DNA of 64,000 nt from Brachionus koreanus (lineage: Eukaryota > Rotifera > Eurotatoria > Ploima > Brachionidae). Below the pieces are notes generated by a model. That model had not been told where the DNA came from, did no database searches, and was given only the letters and a program-made list of their open reading frames with translations. The position numbers and the translations under genes were made by a program. The stretch's first letter is position 1. Each line of letters starts with the position of its first letter. This document shows, piece by piece, positions 1 through 12,456 of this stretch. Location of the stretch: NCBI GenBank assembly GCA_016987375.1, contig PJRA01000524.1:338850-402849 (forward strand), written 5' to 3'.

Positions 1-686
1 TTTTTGCAATATTATAGCTAATTTTAAGCAGTTTATAAATAAATATATATATGATCCCCTGATCATTTGCATGATCGGGCAAGTTGACTTAACTTTTGTC
101 CATTTACTTATGCATCACCCGTTAGGCATAAATTTCTTTCTCACTATTTACAGAAAAAAATTCGTTCTATATTCAAATATTGCAAAAGGGACAAACATTT
201 ACAATCAGTTTTCCAAATAGAGTGGACAAATGTCAGATCAAAATAATGTCTCACAGTTTTCAGAGTGGCCTGAAATCAAATCCTTCAAATCAAACGCTTT
301 TTTAACTAAAATACTTTCAAAAATATTAAAAATAAAAAATTATTTTAGCAAATTTTAGATACAATTTTTGAGAAGTGGATCAACAATTTTATTCAAAAAT
401 AAATTTTTAATTTTCACAAAAACACAAACTCAAGCTTAAATAAAATCTAATTATGTTTTAGCGTGGATGATATGGTGTTTGTTTCATGCACCCAAGTAGT
501 GTTTTGTCTTTGGTTAATGAGGCTGAAATATCGAAGAAGTGAATATAGTGTTTTATCACGCTTATATCTGTGAAAGTTATATGCCGACATATTAATCAAT
601 CGATTAGATAACACATTTTCTTATCAAAAAAAAAATATATATATATTTGGCTAAAAGACGCTTCATTCTTTTCAAAATATGTGAAA
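1..686. other. Gene-free left flank
   Basis: AT-rich sequence upstream of the GPLG-repeat gene. I see no convincing coding exon, RNA gene or repeat family. It presumably holds the promoter and 5' UTR of the gene that starts at 687, but no defined element can be named. Confidence 0.5.
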
Positions 687-1815
687 ATGTTAGCCTCAAT
701 TATTTTTGTAATAGCAATAGTTTTTAATTCATATTCGAATGCAATAAAATTTACAAGCTCTTCTTTGACTGCAAGACTCTCTGATTTAAATAACATTGAA
801 CCAAAATTAACAAAATGTCCAATTGATTGTAAAATCTACATAAAATCAAATTCCGCTCTTGGATACAACGGCCCAATCGGAGCTTTGGGGTAATTTAACA
901 AAACTTAAAACAGAAAATATAAAATTAAATTCTAGACCTTTGGGACCGATTGGACCCGTTTCGTCGCATTTATGGTCACCAGCAAAAGAATTTGCATGGC
1001 ATGGAAATTTTTTTGTTTTTATGACACAAATTCTAGGACATGTGCATAATTTTAATTATGCTTTGATATCTCATCATAACAATCCGTTGTCTGAAAATGG
1101 TCCGTTGGGAAATTCATTTTGGGAAGAGATGCCAAAAATGAATGATTTTACACGTCATATGCAAGGTCTTGGACTTTTTTCTGTCCTAGGACCACTTGGG
1201 CCTTTAGGCCCGCTTGGACCATTAGGGTCACTTGGACCCATTGGTTCACACGGTTTAAGGGTTTCTGAAAAAGGAGAGTATGTTGATATGTTTGGAAATG
1301 TTCAACGCAAAGTAAAAGCGTTATTTAACTCAACTCACTTTATAAATTGGCCATTATTTGAAAAATATTCCAATAAAAAAATTGTCGATGAACTAAGTAG
1401 AGCTGGCAAACTTGATACTTCTTTCATGGTTCGTTCATTTACAAACGAGATTGGTGAAAGTTATAATATTACAGTCAATGAACCTCAATTTATAACAATT
1501 TTAGTCACTCCGATAATAGTTGGGAAAAATTTTGTGATAAACCTTTTGGTAAATAACAAAAAAGTTGCTAGAGTTGACTCCTTGTTTTTTACTCCATGGA
1601 TACAGCTTTATATATCAAAAGATGATTTGAATAAGTTTAATAACTCAATTAGTTTAAAAGTTATTGTTAAATCTGATTTGATAGACTGTGGACTTATCAT
1701 CCCTATCGCTCATTGTTCAATAGAATACTATTTATATGTAGTAGGAAGTACAGAATTTATGCTCAGAAAGCCGCATATTATTTATGAAGGGCCTTATATT
1801 CATAATACTCGATGA
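687..1815 (+). CDS. Secreted GPLG-repeat protein, two exons
   Basis: Exons 687..889 and 936..1815, about 361 residues. The N-terminus (MLASIIFVIAIVF, then a polar segment ending SNA) reads as a signal peptide. The middle holds a run of GPLG/GPIG units: one block is formed across the exon junction, and a longer block of about six units lies near 1190-1250. The C-terminal third looks beta-rich, with a few cysteines and no membrane span. Exon 1 meets a stop in the next codon unless a 46-nt GT...AG intron (890..935) is removed. Removing it restores the frame and makes a continuous GALGPLGPIGP, which strongly supports the model. An AATAAA follows the stop at 1819. The function is unknown. The repeat suggests an extracellular structural or matrix role, but that is inference. 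Confidence 0.8.
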
Positions 1816-2495
1816 ATCAATAAAATATTTTTAGTAAAAAAATCTAGTTTTTACATTAAGAAATTATAAAATTAAATTGACTATTTTTTTCTAAAATTTA
1901 TTACAATTTCCAATAAATCAAGAAAATACTGGCGATCGTTTGGCCGCTCTCCCAAACGGTCTAAATTTTTTTCCAAAATAAAGATTTTTTTATTTATGAT
2001 TATTTAATTAAATATAAATTATTAAAAATTTGAAAAAAATTAAGAATCAAAAAAAATTTAAATAATTTTTAAAAATATTTTTTTTAAAATTTTTTTATTA
2101 TTAAAATTTTTTTTTCATTTAAAAAAATAATTGCAGCTAAAGGCATTTAAAAAAAAAAAAAGATAATTTTAAAATTTCAATCAAAAATATTTCAATTTAA
2201 AAAAAGATCGACCGCATCCTAGTTAGCAGTATTTATGGCCACCCGTTTTTTGTTGGCCGTATTTTTAGGCGATCAAAATTTGAGACCTAAAAAAAGAGCG
2301 GAAAATTCGCATCAAATTTTTTTATTTGAATATAAATTTTTTTGTAAATAATTTCCTAAAACTATCAATTGATTTAAAAAAGTAACAAAAAATTATAACT
2401 GTAAATGCTTGTTTTTATTTTAAAAAAAATCTTTAAAAGAGAAAAAAGCAAAAAAAAATTCTATAATTTATAATCATTCGACATTATTGGGAGAT
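1816..2495. other. Intergenic, possible decayed DNA-transposon sequence
   Basis: A/T homopolymer-rich spacer containing a few islands of higher GC: a short palindrome-like GTTTGGCCGCTCTCCCAAAC near 1937-1957, and a segment at 2205-2310. Together with the BED-finger reading frame just downstream, these may be remains of a hAT-type element. I could not define terminal repeats. Confidence 0.3.
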
Positions 2496-2624
2496 ATGAG
2501 GCGCTGCAGCTATTGCAATGCCAATTTTTCAAATAAATCTCCAACTGGAATGCGAAACCATTTGAAGAAAAATAATGGTATTTCGCCTGGCATTGATGTG
2601 TGTAGAATTTTTGAAAAAAATTAA
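2496..2624 (+). pseudogene. BED-type zinc-finger fragment (hAT-like relic)
   Basis: A 42-codon frame begins with the pattern C-S-Y-C, followed 17 residues later by M-R-N-H-L. This matches the BED finger seen at the N-terminus of hAT transposases (CxxC, a short loop, then T-x-x-L-x-x-H-L). The second histidine expected a few residues later is not present (KKNNG), and the frame stops soon afterwards, so it is probably a non-functional relic. It is too short to be called a gene with confidence and may instead be an exon of an unrecognised gene. Confidence 0.45.
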
Positions 2625-2800
2625 AGTTGCGATCAAAAAAATTTGTAAGAATTCTAACACTACTAAGAATAATATTTTTTTTTATAATAGAATTAAATAA
2701 AATGAATGCTTAATTAAATTTATTAATTAAATTAAATTAGTAATTTACAAAAACTAGCTTTATACAAGATTAGAGTCTAAATTTTATCGTTTAAAAAAAA

Positions 2801-5800
2801 CTATTGCGTGTCATCTGTTAGATTTACATTATCCACACCGGTCATCAGCTCTTCCTCGATTCTATTATAAGACATTAGAGCATTAATGTCAGATTTTTTC
2901 TTTTTCCTTCAAATAAATAGAATTGATTTAAATTAGAATAGAAAAAAAAAATAACCCTACCAAAAGTAAAAACTTCCACCAATAATGCCTATTGCCAAAA
3001 CAACTAATACTCCAATTACAAAATTTATCAATAAATTTGTATTGTTTTTTTCTGCTTTATTTGGTTGAATTTTCGACTCTTTATCTGAAATTTCTTTATT
3101 TTCATCATCAGTTCCAATAGTGAGTGTCACATTTTTTATCGGTGTCACTCCATTAAGCATACAAATGTAAACTCCCTGATATTCTTTTTTCAAATTGAAA
3201 CCGTATAAATATGACATAACTGTAATATTTCTATGATGTGTTGAGTAGTGCGGAAAGTCTTCTGAATTTTGTTTGATATCATCAAGAGATTTATTATTAT
3301 AGAACCATTTTAAGTTCGGAAGTGGCCATCCATTAGCAGAACAATTTTCATTTAAAATGTCTCCTTCATTTTTGATTAAATGAACTTGTTCAAAATTAGA
3401 AAAAGATGGTTGAACTAAAAAAATATTAATTAAATTTTAAGAATCAATGATTATATCATCAAATAAAAGGCTACTTTTTGGAAGAAACAAATATGTAGTA
3501 TTTGTAAGTAATTTTGTTTCAGATGATTCGTAAACAAGTTGACATGTATAATGTCCTGAAAATTGATTGATTTCTCCATGGAAGATCAACTCAGATTTAA
3601 AGACAGAGTGATCGATAATATCATTCTGGCTAAAATTTTTGTCTTGACTTTCAATCAAATTTCGCTCTCTAAACCATCTAAACTTGAGTTTATCAGTCGT
3701 TAGTAAATCTGTGCTACATTCAAGTTTAAGAAGTTTATTATGGTCACTAATTTCATGTAATAATATCTTATTAAGCTTAAAAGGAACATTAACTATTTCA
3801 CTAAAATATGGTTCTGAAATTCCAAAAACGTTGGTGACATCTATTCTAAACTGATAGCTAGTAAGTGGTGTCAAATTTTCCATTGTATAAGTCTCTTGGA
3901 AATCAGCTATCTCATCACGACAATAACTCTCTTCGTTAAATGAATTGACTGTTTTGTTTTCACAAAATGAATAAGACTTTTTGTCCATTAAAAATGTAAA
4001 ATTGTATATTTGTTCTTCGATTGTTTTGGATACATCATTGTTCATTTTGAGCAAATTTAAATTTGATCCTGGATTTTGTTCTTTTAATTTATTGATTGTT
4101 TCTTGATAATGGGTCTCTATTTTGGAAGTTGAATAGAAATTACAGCTGTCATCATACATTAAGTATTCATATGATTGGCAAAGAGGAAATTGGAAGCATG
4201 CTAACTTGCAAGATTGAATCAAATGCTCTGGTTTCAAAAGATTACCGATCAAATTTTCTCTCTTTGATTTATTTATTGATGAAGTTGTAGTTCTTGAAAG
4301 GGTGCCTGTTTTATATTTAAAAAATTAAATTAGACACAAATATGACAAATAAAAATACCTGGCGCAATATAAATGACTTGAGCTCCATTAAAAGTTGAAT
4401 TTTCGGAATATAGAATTGATAATTTAAGTGGTTTAAAATTCAAATATTCAAATTGATTTTCTACTCTTTTTGGTACAATGTTAAGCGAAAGTTTCAACTT
4501 GTTTAGCTCGGATTTTTCTATTCTAAAGTCTATCTGGGGTTTAAAATTTTTTATTTCTACAAAATGGCTTCTTATTGACTCATTTCCGTTCAGTAAGCAT
4601 TCATATTTCATTTTGGGCTTATTGTTTGACAATTTTAAAATCAAAGTTTGATTAATTAAATTAATGTTTTGATTTGTCTCAGACTGTATAACAAGCATGT
4701 CATTAAAATAGTTTGAATTTTCTTTATTTTTTATCAAATCTCCATTGACAAGCCAATCGAGTCTTTGTGCCGATGAGCTTTGAGAAAAAAAAAAAAATTT
4801 TAAAATCTTTTAACTAAAAAGAATAAAATACCCATAAGCATGACAACCAAGCGATAAATAGTGTCCTGGTAAAGTTGGTAAAGTAAAATTTGAAGTCAAC
4901 TTCTTAAAATTCAATGAATCTAAATTAAAAAAAAATTTTACTTTTATGTTCTAATAAACATAATTTTTAGTTAAATATTTTTTTTTTTTTTTAGTTTTTA
5001 AATTAAATATTTCAAAACAAAGAATTTAAATTTTTATAAATTTAAAGCAAAAATATACCATTTAATCTGAAATTAACAGTGACTGGTTCGGAATAAAAAC
5101 TAACAAAACTCTTAATATCTGAATCCTGTATTATTTTACACTTATAAATTCCATTAAATTGAGTGAAGTTTTTCTCATTGTTTATTTTAAAATTTAAGAA
5201 GCTATATTTAAACTGATTTTCTCTGGATTCCGATTGAGCATAAAGTTTATTTGATGATGCAATTTCATCGTCATTCTTAGTCCATACAATTTTATTTACA
5301 TTTGAAATGTTTATTGCACATTTAAGTGAAAAAGTTGAATTGTTAGAAATTATCTCAGGACCGATTTTCTCAGTCGTTATTGACAAAGGTACTAAAAAAA
5401 TTAATGATAAAATCTCATATTAGCTTAATGTTATGTTATTATCTACCAAATATAGACTCAGTTTCAAAAGAATTTGTCCAATTCAAATATTTGTCTCTCA
5501 TTTGAAGCTTGAATTTATAAGTCACATTCGGTAAAATTGATAGCGTCATTGAATTATTTGAAACAATAATTTCGGCTGCAAAGAAATTTTTTTTTTCTAA
5601 ATATTGTCTAATTGGAGTATGAATTACTTACCGGGCTTTAAATTTTGACAACTTGCGAATCTAAGACATGGGAAAAACCCCTCCGTTGTCTTGGAACTCA
5701 GGCGACAATTACTTTGGAATCGATCGGACCAGTACGGCTCTATTTGATATTTAAATACAAAATGATTACAAAAGCTTTCTTGAATACACAATTTAGCACA

Positions 5801-7337
5801 TTCTTCCTCATTTGTTGCATTGAAAAACTTGTTGTCTTTGTTGAATGGAAAATTTGCAGACTGCCATTTTGAATATTGAAATGGATCTTAAATAAATTGC
5901 ATTAAAAATTAACAAAAAAAGCACTATTAATAAAATTAATAATTTTTTGCTATAAACTTTATATCCACAATTAATATAAAAATTTTTAATTACAATATTT
6001 TTTTGGAAATTTGTAATCTTGACCATCTTCTGAGTAAAGAAGAACAAATTTTTCAGTTCTAAATTTTGTATTTTCAGGTGGCTGTATAGTCCAATTTAAA
6101 TTAACAGTCAAATCGTGTTTGTTCACATAATAGTTAAGTTTCAATTCTGGCTTTAAATCTAAAGAAAAAAAATAAATTAAAAAAAAAAACAAAAACTTTT
6201 AATCAAAAGCTTACTATCTTCAAAGTCTTTCAAAGAAAATTTAAAGGCTTTCTGAATCATTTGCTTTGATCCTATTCGAATTTCGCAATAATAAGTTTGA
6301 TGTAAATTGAATGGAGAAAAATGAATCAAATTTAAAGTGTCACTATTTGATGCTCCATTGCGCCAACTGATTGATTCCACAACTTCTTTGCTTAAGTCAG
6401 TTTGGCATATTAGCTTAATATTTTGACCAAATTTCAACTCTCCGACAATGTCGATTGTGACTGATGGGCTATATTGAAAATCCTTGCGTAAAAACGGTGT
6501 CCATTTGTTTTCACTATCGCGCAAACTGATACTAAATCTAAAATCAACAAATGGCCTTATTATGACCGAATGCTCTTCTCGATATTGCATAATTCGGCGA
6601 CACATTCTTGAATATCCAGCGAATTCGATGAAAAATTCGTCCATATCACATTCATCAATAAAATAATCATAAATCTCATATTCATCATATCTTCTTGGAT
6701 GATTTTTTTTGGGAACATATCTTAATTAAATATTTTAAAAGATGCCAAATTATAATTCATTTATTTTATTACTTGTTATAATAATCGTATTCATAAAGAA
6801 CACATTTTCTTACTGAAGGATCATAAGAAAAAATGTTACATTCGAAAGGATTTTTAATTAAGACATTAGTTGAATTTAGACAATATAGAGAGCAATTATA
6901 GGAAGATACAAAATTAAATTCAGCTCTATTTTTGAAATTTTCTCGTCTCATTTTTGAAGCCTTGACGACCTCCTCTATTTAAAAAAATAAAAATTATCCT
7001 TTTTTTTTTGTTAATTTTATCTACCGTCATCTAAAAGCTCTGGTGCTGAGTACTCAATGGCATAGTTATTGAACACATTTACTTTACCAACTTCATAAAA
7101 CAAAACATATTTTGTCCCTTTGCGATTAGTATTAGATTTAAATCTCCATCTTATTGTTAACTTGAGACTTTTTATATTTGTCTGATCAAATTCAAGTTCA
7201 ATATCCGAATTCTCTAATTTTTATTGAATTATTAGATTTTTAAAGGCTTTTTAAAAAGAAACATTACCATTTTGAGTTTGAATACAAGCAATTATTAAGC
7301 TCAAAATAATCATTTTATCGACTAATGCGGCTCTCAT
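2801..7337 (-). CDS. Single-pass receptor with PAN, FN3 and Ig domains
   Basis: Thirteen exons: 7337..7268, 7213..7025, 6974..6773, 6720..6215, 6158..5994, 5886..5575 (ending at 5632), 5575..5447, 5391..5059, 4919..4832, 4777..4359, 4305..3475, 3414..2961 and 2906..2801; the sixth runs 5886..5632. They encode 1267 residues. A signal peptide (about 1-20) precedes three similar modules. Each has FN3-like N-terminal strands, a cysteine-rich PAN/Apple-like segment, the FN3 F/G strands (for example LTPLTSYQFRIDV), then one or two Ig-like domains with paired C, central W and Y-x-C. Modules cover about 25-320, 322-745 and 750-1190. A membrane span lies near 1207-1230, followed by a basic stop-transfer and a tail of about 35 residues with no kinase or ITIM-like motif. 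Most introns are phase 1 and fall at domain borders. The ligand is unknown. It is likely an adhesion or recognition receptor. Confidence 0.85.
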
Positions 7338-9172
7338 TTTTGCTCATATAATTGTTTAAAAATAATGAAATTGTTTTTTTTTTGAATTTTTAAAATCTAA
7401 AAGACAGATTTTTTCTAGGTTATCTAGAAAACTTAATAAAAATTTTTTTAAGCTTTATAAAAATCACCAAAAGCTCAATTTAAAAATCGATTACATCCTT
7501 GCCTAAAAAAAGGAGATTAGCTATGTGTTTTTTTTTTAAATTAAGATAATAAAACTTTACTATGCTCTAAATTTGAATTACGATATTCAAGTTACTTGAA
7601 AAAAGATAAGATTGTGCTTAGTTGATAAAAAAATTTGAATTTATTTTTTAATTGACAGAGCATTAACTCTTAAATTTAAATTCATTTCTAGAAAAAAATA
7701 TTCTCACTTTTAATGCATACTCAAACACTAAATTTAACTCATTTTTGGCTCCTAATTAATTAATTTTTTTTTAATTCTGTTCAAAATAACAAATATAAGA
7801 CAAAAATTTCATCAAAATCAAAGATTTAAAAAATTAGAAAATTAAATAATACTTTGTGTAAATTTTATTCACGTTTAGTAATAATTATGCTTTTAAAAAT
7901 TTAAAAAATTTGGTTTAATTTAACTAAATTCAACTGTAGAAAATTAACTATTATGATTATTAAATGAAAATGAAATGGCAGCAATATTATCTATGAATTT
8001 TTAACCTGTTTATTTTTTTTTCATATGACAGAAGACAAAAAATTTGCTCAAACAAACAAGTTTTAAGAAACGATGTTAGAATACTGATTAAAAAATTATA
8101 TAATTGATCAATTTTATATGAAATTAAAAAGAGTTGAAGTTTTCTAAAGAAAAATGCTTAATAATTATTCTTAAATTTTTTAGAAATGAGTATATTAGAA
8201 GCTTAAATATGAATTTTTAAATTAAAAACAGGAGTGGATTGACAATCAAGTATAAAACTTGTAAATGACTTGAAATTTAATTATGATTTTTTGATTAATG
8301 AAAAACATACTATTATTAATATATTAAAATTTAATATTATGAAAAGAAATTTTTTTCCAACTGCGAAATGTTAAATTGCGCAAAACGAAGAGATCTAGAA
8401 AATTATGAAAAAATTAATGAAACCATCAAAATGTAAAAATTAAAAATATAAATTAAAATCATACTCGAATGAAGTTAGCTAAAATTTTCTCATTTATCAC
8501 AAAATAATTATTTTAGTTAACTTAAAAAAAAACATTTATCATCATTAGTTTAAAATCTATTTAAAAAGATTTTTATCAATTACTAAAATCCTAAAATATG
8601 ATCAAGTCTTTTTGAGAAATCTAATAAAACTAACTATCAAAAATTTAAAGAAATTCTGGAATAAATTATGCGTTTTCCGATTGTAAAATTAATGAGAAAT
8701 TATTTCTAATTTGAATTCAATATTTCAAAAATAGCCAAAATACTTATTTAATCTTTATAATAAAAAATTATAAAATATAAACAACCACTTCGGTTTAACT
8801 AGCAATTCTTCCACTTAAGCTTTGATCAATTTTTTTAAAAGCTCTTTTTGATATTAACAAAAATTATTAGATAGAACTAAATTAGACTTTTATTGATACA
8901 AAAATAGAGTCAGTAGTGTTTAAGGATAAAATTCTAAAAAAGATTCAGTTTAAAGAATATTTAATAATGATTTCAATATTTACTCAACTTTACCTCAATC
9001 TTTAAGGACAACAATTAAGACTTCAAATACAAATATTATTACTATATACTCGTATAGTTTAAAGAAAAAAAAACACATCAAAAATTAAGAATTTAAAATA
9101 AAGAATAATTTTGAAAAATCAAGAATATTTTCTGATAGAGTTGAAAAAATAAAACCATTTGGGTCATAAATA
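7338..9172. other. Intergenic spacer, nothing recognised
   Basis: About 1.8 kb of A/T-rich sequence between the divergently transcribed receptor gene and MRPS15. I found no exon-like frame, tRNA, or clear repeat. It should contain both promoters. Confidence 0.5.
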
Positions 9173-10204
9173 ATGACATCATTAATTAGGAGAACAATTT
9201 TTGCTCAGAATCAAATATTCAAAGGTTTTTAGCTAATCTTTCAAATTTCTAAATTAATTCTTCTAATTTTTTTTTAAAAAGTGATGCCTGTGATGGTTCG
9301 TGGAATAATTACTCAAAACGAAAAAGACTGGATCAAAGAAAATAGCAAAAAGATTCTTGAGAAAGCAAAAAATGAAACATCAATTGAATTGAATATTGAA
9401 AAATCACTACCTCAGCTTTATTTTAATAAATCCTCTCAATTGAAAAAGTAAAAAAAATCAAATTAGTTTTTATCTTAAAAAGTTGTTTTTTTTTAAAGCG
9501 CTAACGACGTTGTTAAAAAAATTCTGAGTCTAGATTACGCCTCGAGAGTAAAATAAATTAAAAGTAAAATCTAAAATTTTAAAAAAATTCGTTAAAGGAT
9601 GATTTTAAACGCTACGAAAATTATTTGATACAAAGCGAATTTCAGCGCTTACCAAATGAACAAGATTCTTTGGAAATTAAAAGTAATCTAAATAATAAAA
9701 ATTTTATTTTTTAATTTTTTTTTTTCAAGTTGCTCTGCACACCATTAACATTCGAAGAATGTCTAAGAATTTAGAAGATTTTAATGGAAAGGTGATCATC
9801 ATTAAAATTGAATAGAATTAAATAATGTTACATTTTATTTTAAATAGAATAAAACTGTTGAGTTTTTTTTGTATCGACAAATACACCGACGAGATAGACT
9901 TATGTTACAGCTATTCTATAAAGATAACAAGAGATACGAATGGTTGAAAAATAAGCTTAACCTATGTGGATATGAACTACAAGAGGCCGATGCATATAAA
10001 AGAGTAACTCGATATGAAAAGTTTATTGGCGAAGTTAAAAAATCGACAAGAGAAAAACGACTTGCTAAAATTGAAGAAATGAAGACAGAATTTGAAGAAA
10101 GAAAAAAACAATTTCTAATCGAAAGAAATGAAGCTTTGAAAGAAATTCAACAAGAAATAAAAAATCTTGGTTTAGATGACGATATTCAGCTTTTTCGGAA
10201 TTAA
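9173..10204 (+). CDS. MRPS15: Mitochondrial ribosomal protein uS15m
   Basis: Six exons: 9173..9224, 9282..9447, 9499..9547, 9598..9682, 9730..9791 and 9848..10204, giving 256 residues, nearly the length of human MRPS15 (257). The first exon gives an arginine-containing amphipathic start (MTSLIRRTIFAQ) suited to mitochondrial import. The block ANDVVKKILSLDYA matches the MRPS15 signature around VDDVVKRLLSL. Residues from ALHTINIRRM through KRYEWLKNKLNL form the S15 helical fold that binds small-subunit rRNA. The C-terminus is a long charged helix. The protein is part of the mitochondrial small ribosomal subunit. All introns are 48-57 nt. The start was chosen because exon 1 splices in frame and supplies the targeting sequence. 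Without it, translation could begin at the ATG at 9284. Confidence 0.92.
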
Positions 10205-12456
10205 ATAAAATTTTTGAAAAAAAAAACAGAAAACAAAAAAAATAAACAATAATTTTTATCTTGAAAAATCAATCAAAAAATTAGAGATGATTGATTCTTG
10301 AATTTTTTTGCACTTGTGTCCAAAAATCTTGAAAATTAAGACAAAAAAAGTGAATATATTTCACATAAAATAAGTAAAATATTATCAGATTCGAACATCT
10401 ACTTTATGGTCTTCTCAACAAGTCTCTTCTATTTGCTTATTTTCATTTTTATTATTAAAATTTTTTGTTTATTTCACACCCCCTTTATGTATTTAAAATC
10501 GATAAAAATCAAACAAAATAATGAAACCTACTACATGTCGATTATCTATAGAGATCTAAAATTTTTCTAAATATTAATAAAAAACTTACATCTGTATAGA
10601 ATTACTAATTTTATTCAGACCTTATGTTGGTCTAGGCTTAATCAGATTTAAAATAAGATACTTTCTTAAAATAAGCCTTAGAATTTTTCAAGCTAAATAA
10701 AAATGTAAATTGTCATGACCGAAAAAGATATCAGAAAAATCAATAAAATAAATCGATAGATAATAATCAAGTGGCTAAAATGCCAAAAACAATGACTGAA
10801 TATTGGAATTTACTTGAAAACAAAATGGAATATTTCGCTACACTAAACTATTATTGAACTAAATATTCAACAAAAAATCAATTTTTTTGCTTATTTATGT
10901 TTATCGCTCTTAAGTGTTTACACTTGATTTATCCGAATTGAGTTAATCATAGCTGACCGAATCCTGAGATAAATATTGCCTGAATACAAGCAAGATAAGT
11001 GAAATTAATTTTTCAAGATTAATTCTTTTTCAATCAAAATCGTTTGATTAAAAAACTGCTAAAATTCAATCTGTTGAAAAATTTTTATTCAAGCATCATA
11101 TTTTTCATTCTATTCAAATAGACAATTATAAAAAGTTAGAGATCTGAAAAGTTAGAAAATTTTTATAAAAAATACACCTCATCTATTCATTGAATTTGAC
11201 TCTGTGTCAGATCGGAGCCGTTGCTCAAAAAGGTACAACAAAAAGGAGATGATAGCCTGCACTATAATCCACTAGGAGACAAATTATTATTTTTCATAAG
11301 AATGAATATTTTAGAAAATCTAACATTTTGTGACAGATGCATTCAGGATTTTAAAAATTTGATTAATATCAAAATAAATAAAATTACTGATTTTAAGATA
11401 TGAAATTAGGTTAAACATGTGTGTATCTATGTTCGAATAAATATTCGAATGTTATTTTAAACTTTAGCCTACAAGCTGTTCGAATAGAATACATTTCTCT
11501 AGCACTATGATATTATTTCAAGAATTGCTGTCATTACTATCAGTTGAAACATAGTATGATTAGTTTAAACTAAAATTGATGAAAGATCCTTAAATGCGTC
11601 TGTAAACATATATCGGTAATATCCAAATATTTGAAGGCATATTTTTAATCGATTTGAATGAATCATAGTTTTTGTTTATTTTCTGTAAATATATTAATAA
11701 TATCTAGGCTGGTCAGACAAAAATAAAAAAACTATGTTTGATTTTTGATTCCTTTTAAGAATTTTATTAGTAAATTAGATAAAAATAACCTTTCAGTTAT
11801 TTATAAATGATTCATAGATGCTTCTGTTTGACAACTTAAAATCAACTTTTGAATTTATTTTTTTGAAATTTAAAGCTTATTTTTGTTGATATTTCTATTA
11901 AAAAAAATTAAAAAAAATTTTTTGCATATTTAACAGATGATAAATTGACTAAAAGTGACCATTATTATTTGAATTAAATTTAGAAAGGAGAAAACTTAAT
12001 TGATCTCTTTAGAACCTTCATAGAAATAAGGATTTTATGTAAAAATATTATGAATTAAAAATAAATAAATCAATGCATAGAATGCAATACTAAATAAAAT
12101 TTTTAAATATTAAAAATGATTTAATTTTTGCAATAAAGGTATAATTTTTTTCTTAATTATCAACCTATTTTTATTATGGGAAATTTATCGTAAATCTGAG
12201 CTAATTTAATTTAACTTCTTACATAATGTTTCACTGTCGGAAAGTTGAAATTGATGGTCGATTCAAAATATCATTCCAATTCAAATACCTTTAATTCTAA
12301 AAATTTTGAAAATTTTTTTATTTTTCTTTATAGTTTATTTACTGATTTACTGATTTGATACGAGGATTTGTCTTTTAACGTTAAATAACGTGAATTTACG
12401 TAAAATTACAATTTTTCAAAAAAGCCAAAAAAACAATCGATTTTGGCTCTTTTTTA
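10205..12456. other. Intergenic spacer
   Basis: About 2.25 kb of A/T-rich sequence downstream of MRPS15. A 60-codon frame at 11221-11403 has no family resemblance and no flanking splice structure that I could support. No RNA gene seen. Confidence 0.45.

Noticed and set aside
859..936. A one-base frameshift at the GGGG run in the GPLG gene, implying a pseudogene or sequencing error
   Set aside because: A 46-nt GT...AG intron at 890..935, of the size usual here, restores the frame and the repeat without any error.
5645..5872. Plus-strand open frame of 75 codons
   Set aside because: It lies opposite a receptor exon on the minus strand that splices in frame and codes for the PAN-like segment, so it is a shadow.
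9282..9290. MRPS15 starting at the ATG at 9284
   Set aside because: An upstream exon (9173..9224) splices in frame with a 57-nt intron and supplies a mitochondrial presequence, giving the expected total length.
11221..11403. Plus-strand frame of 60 codons
   Set aside because: It starts with a non-ATG codon, has no family resemblance, and no in-frame splice partners were found.
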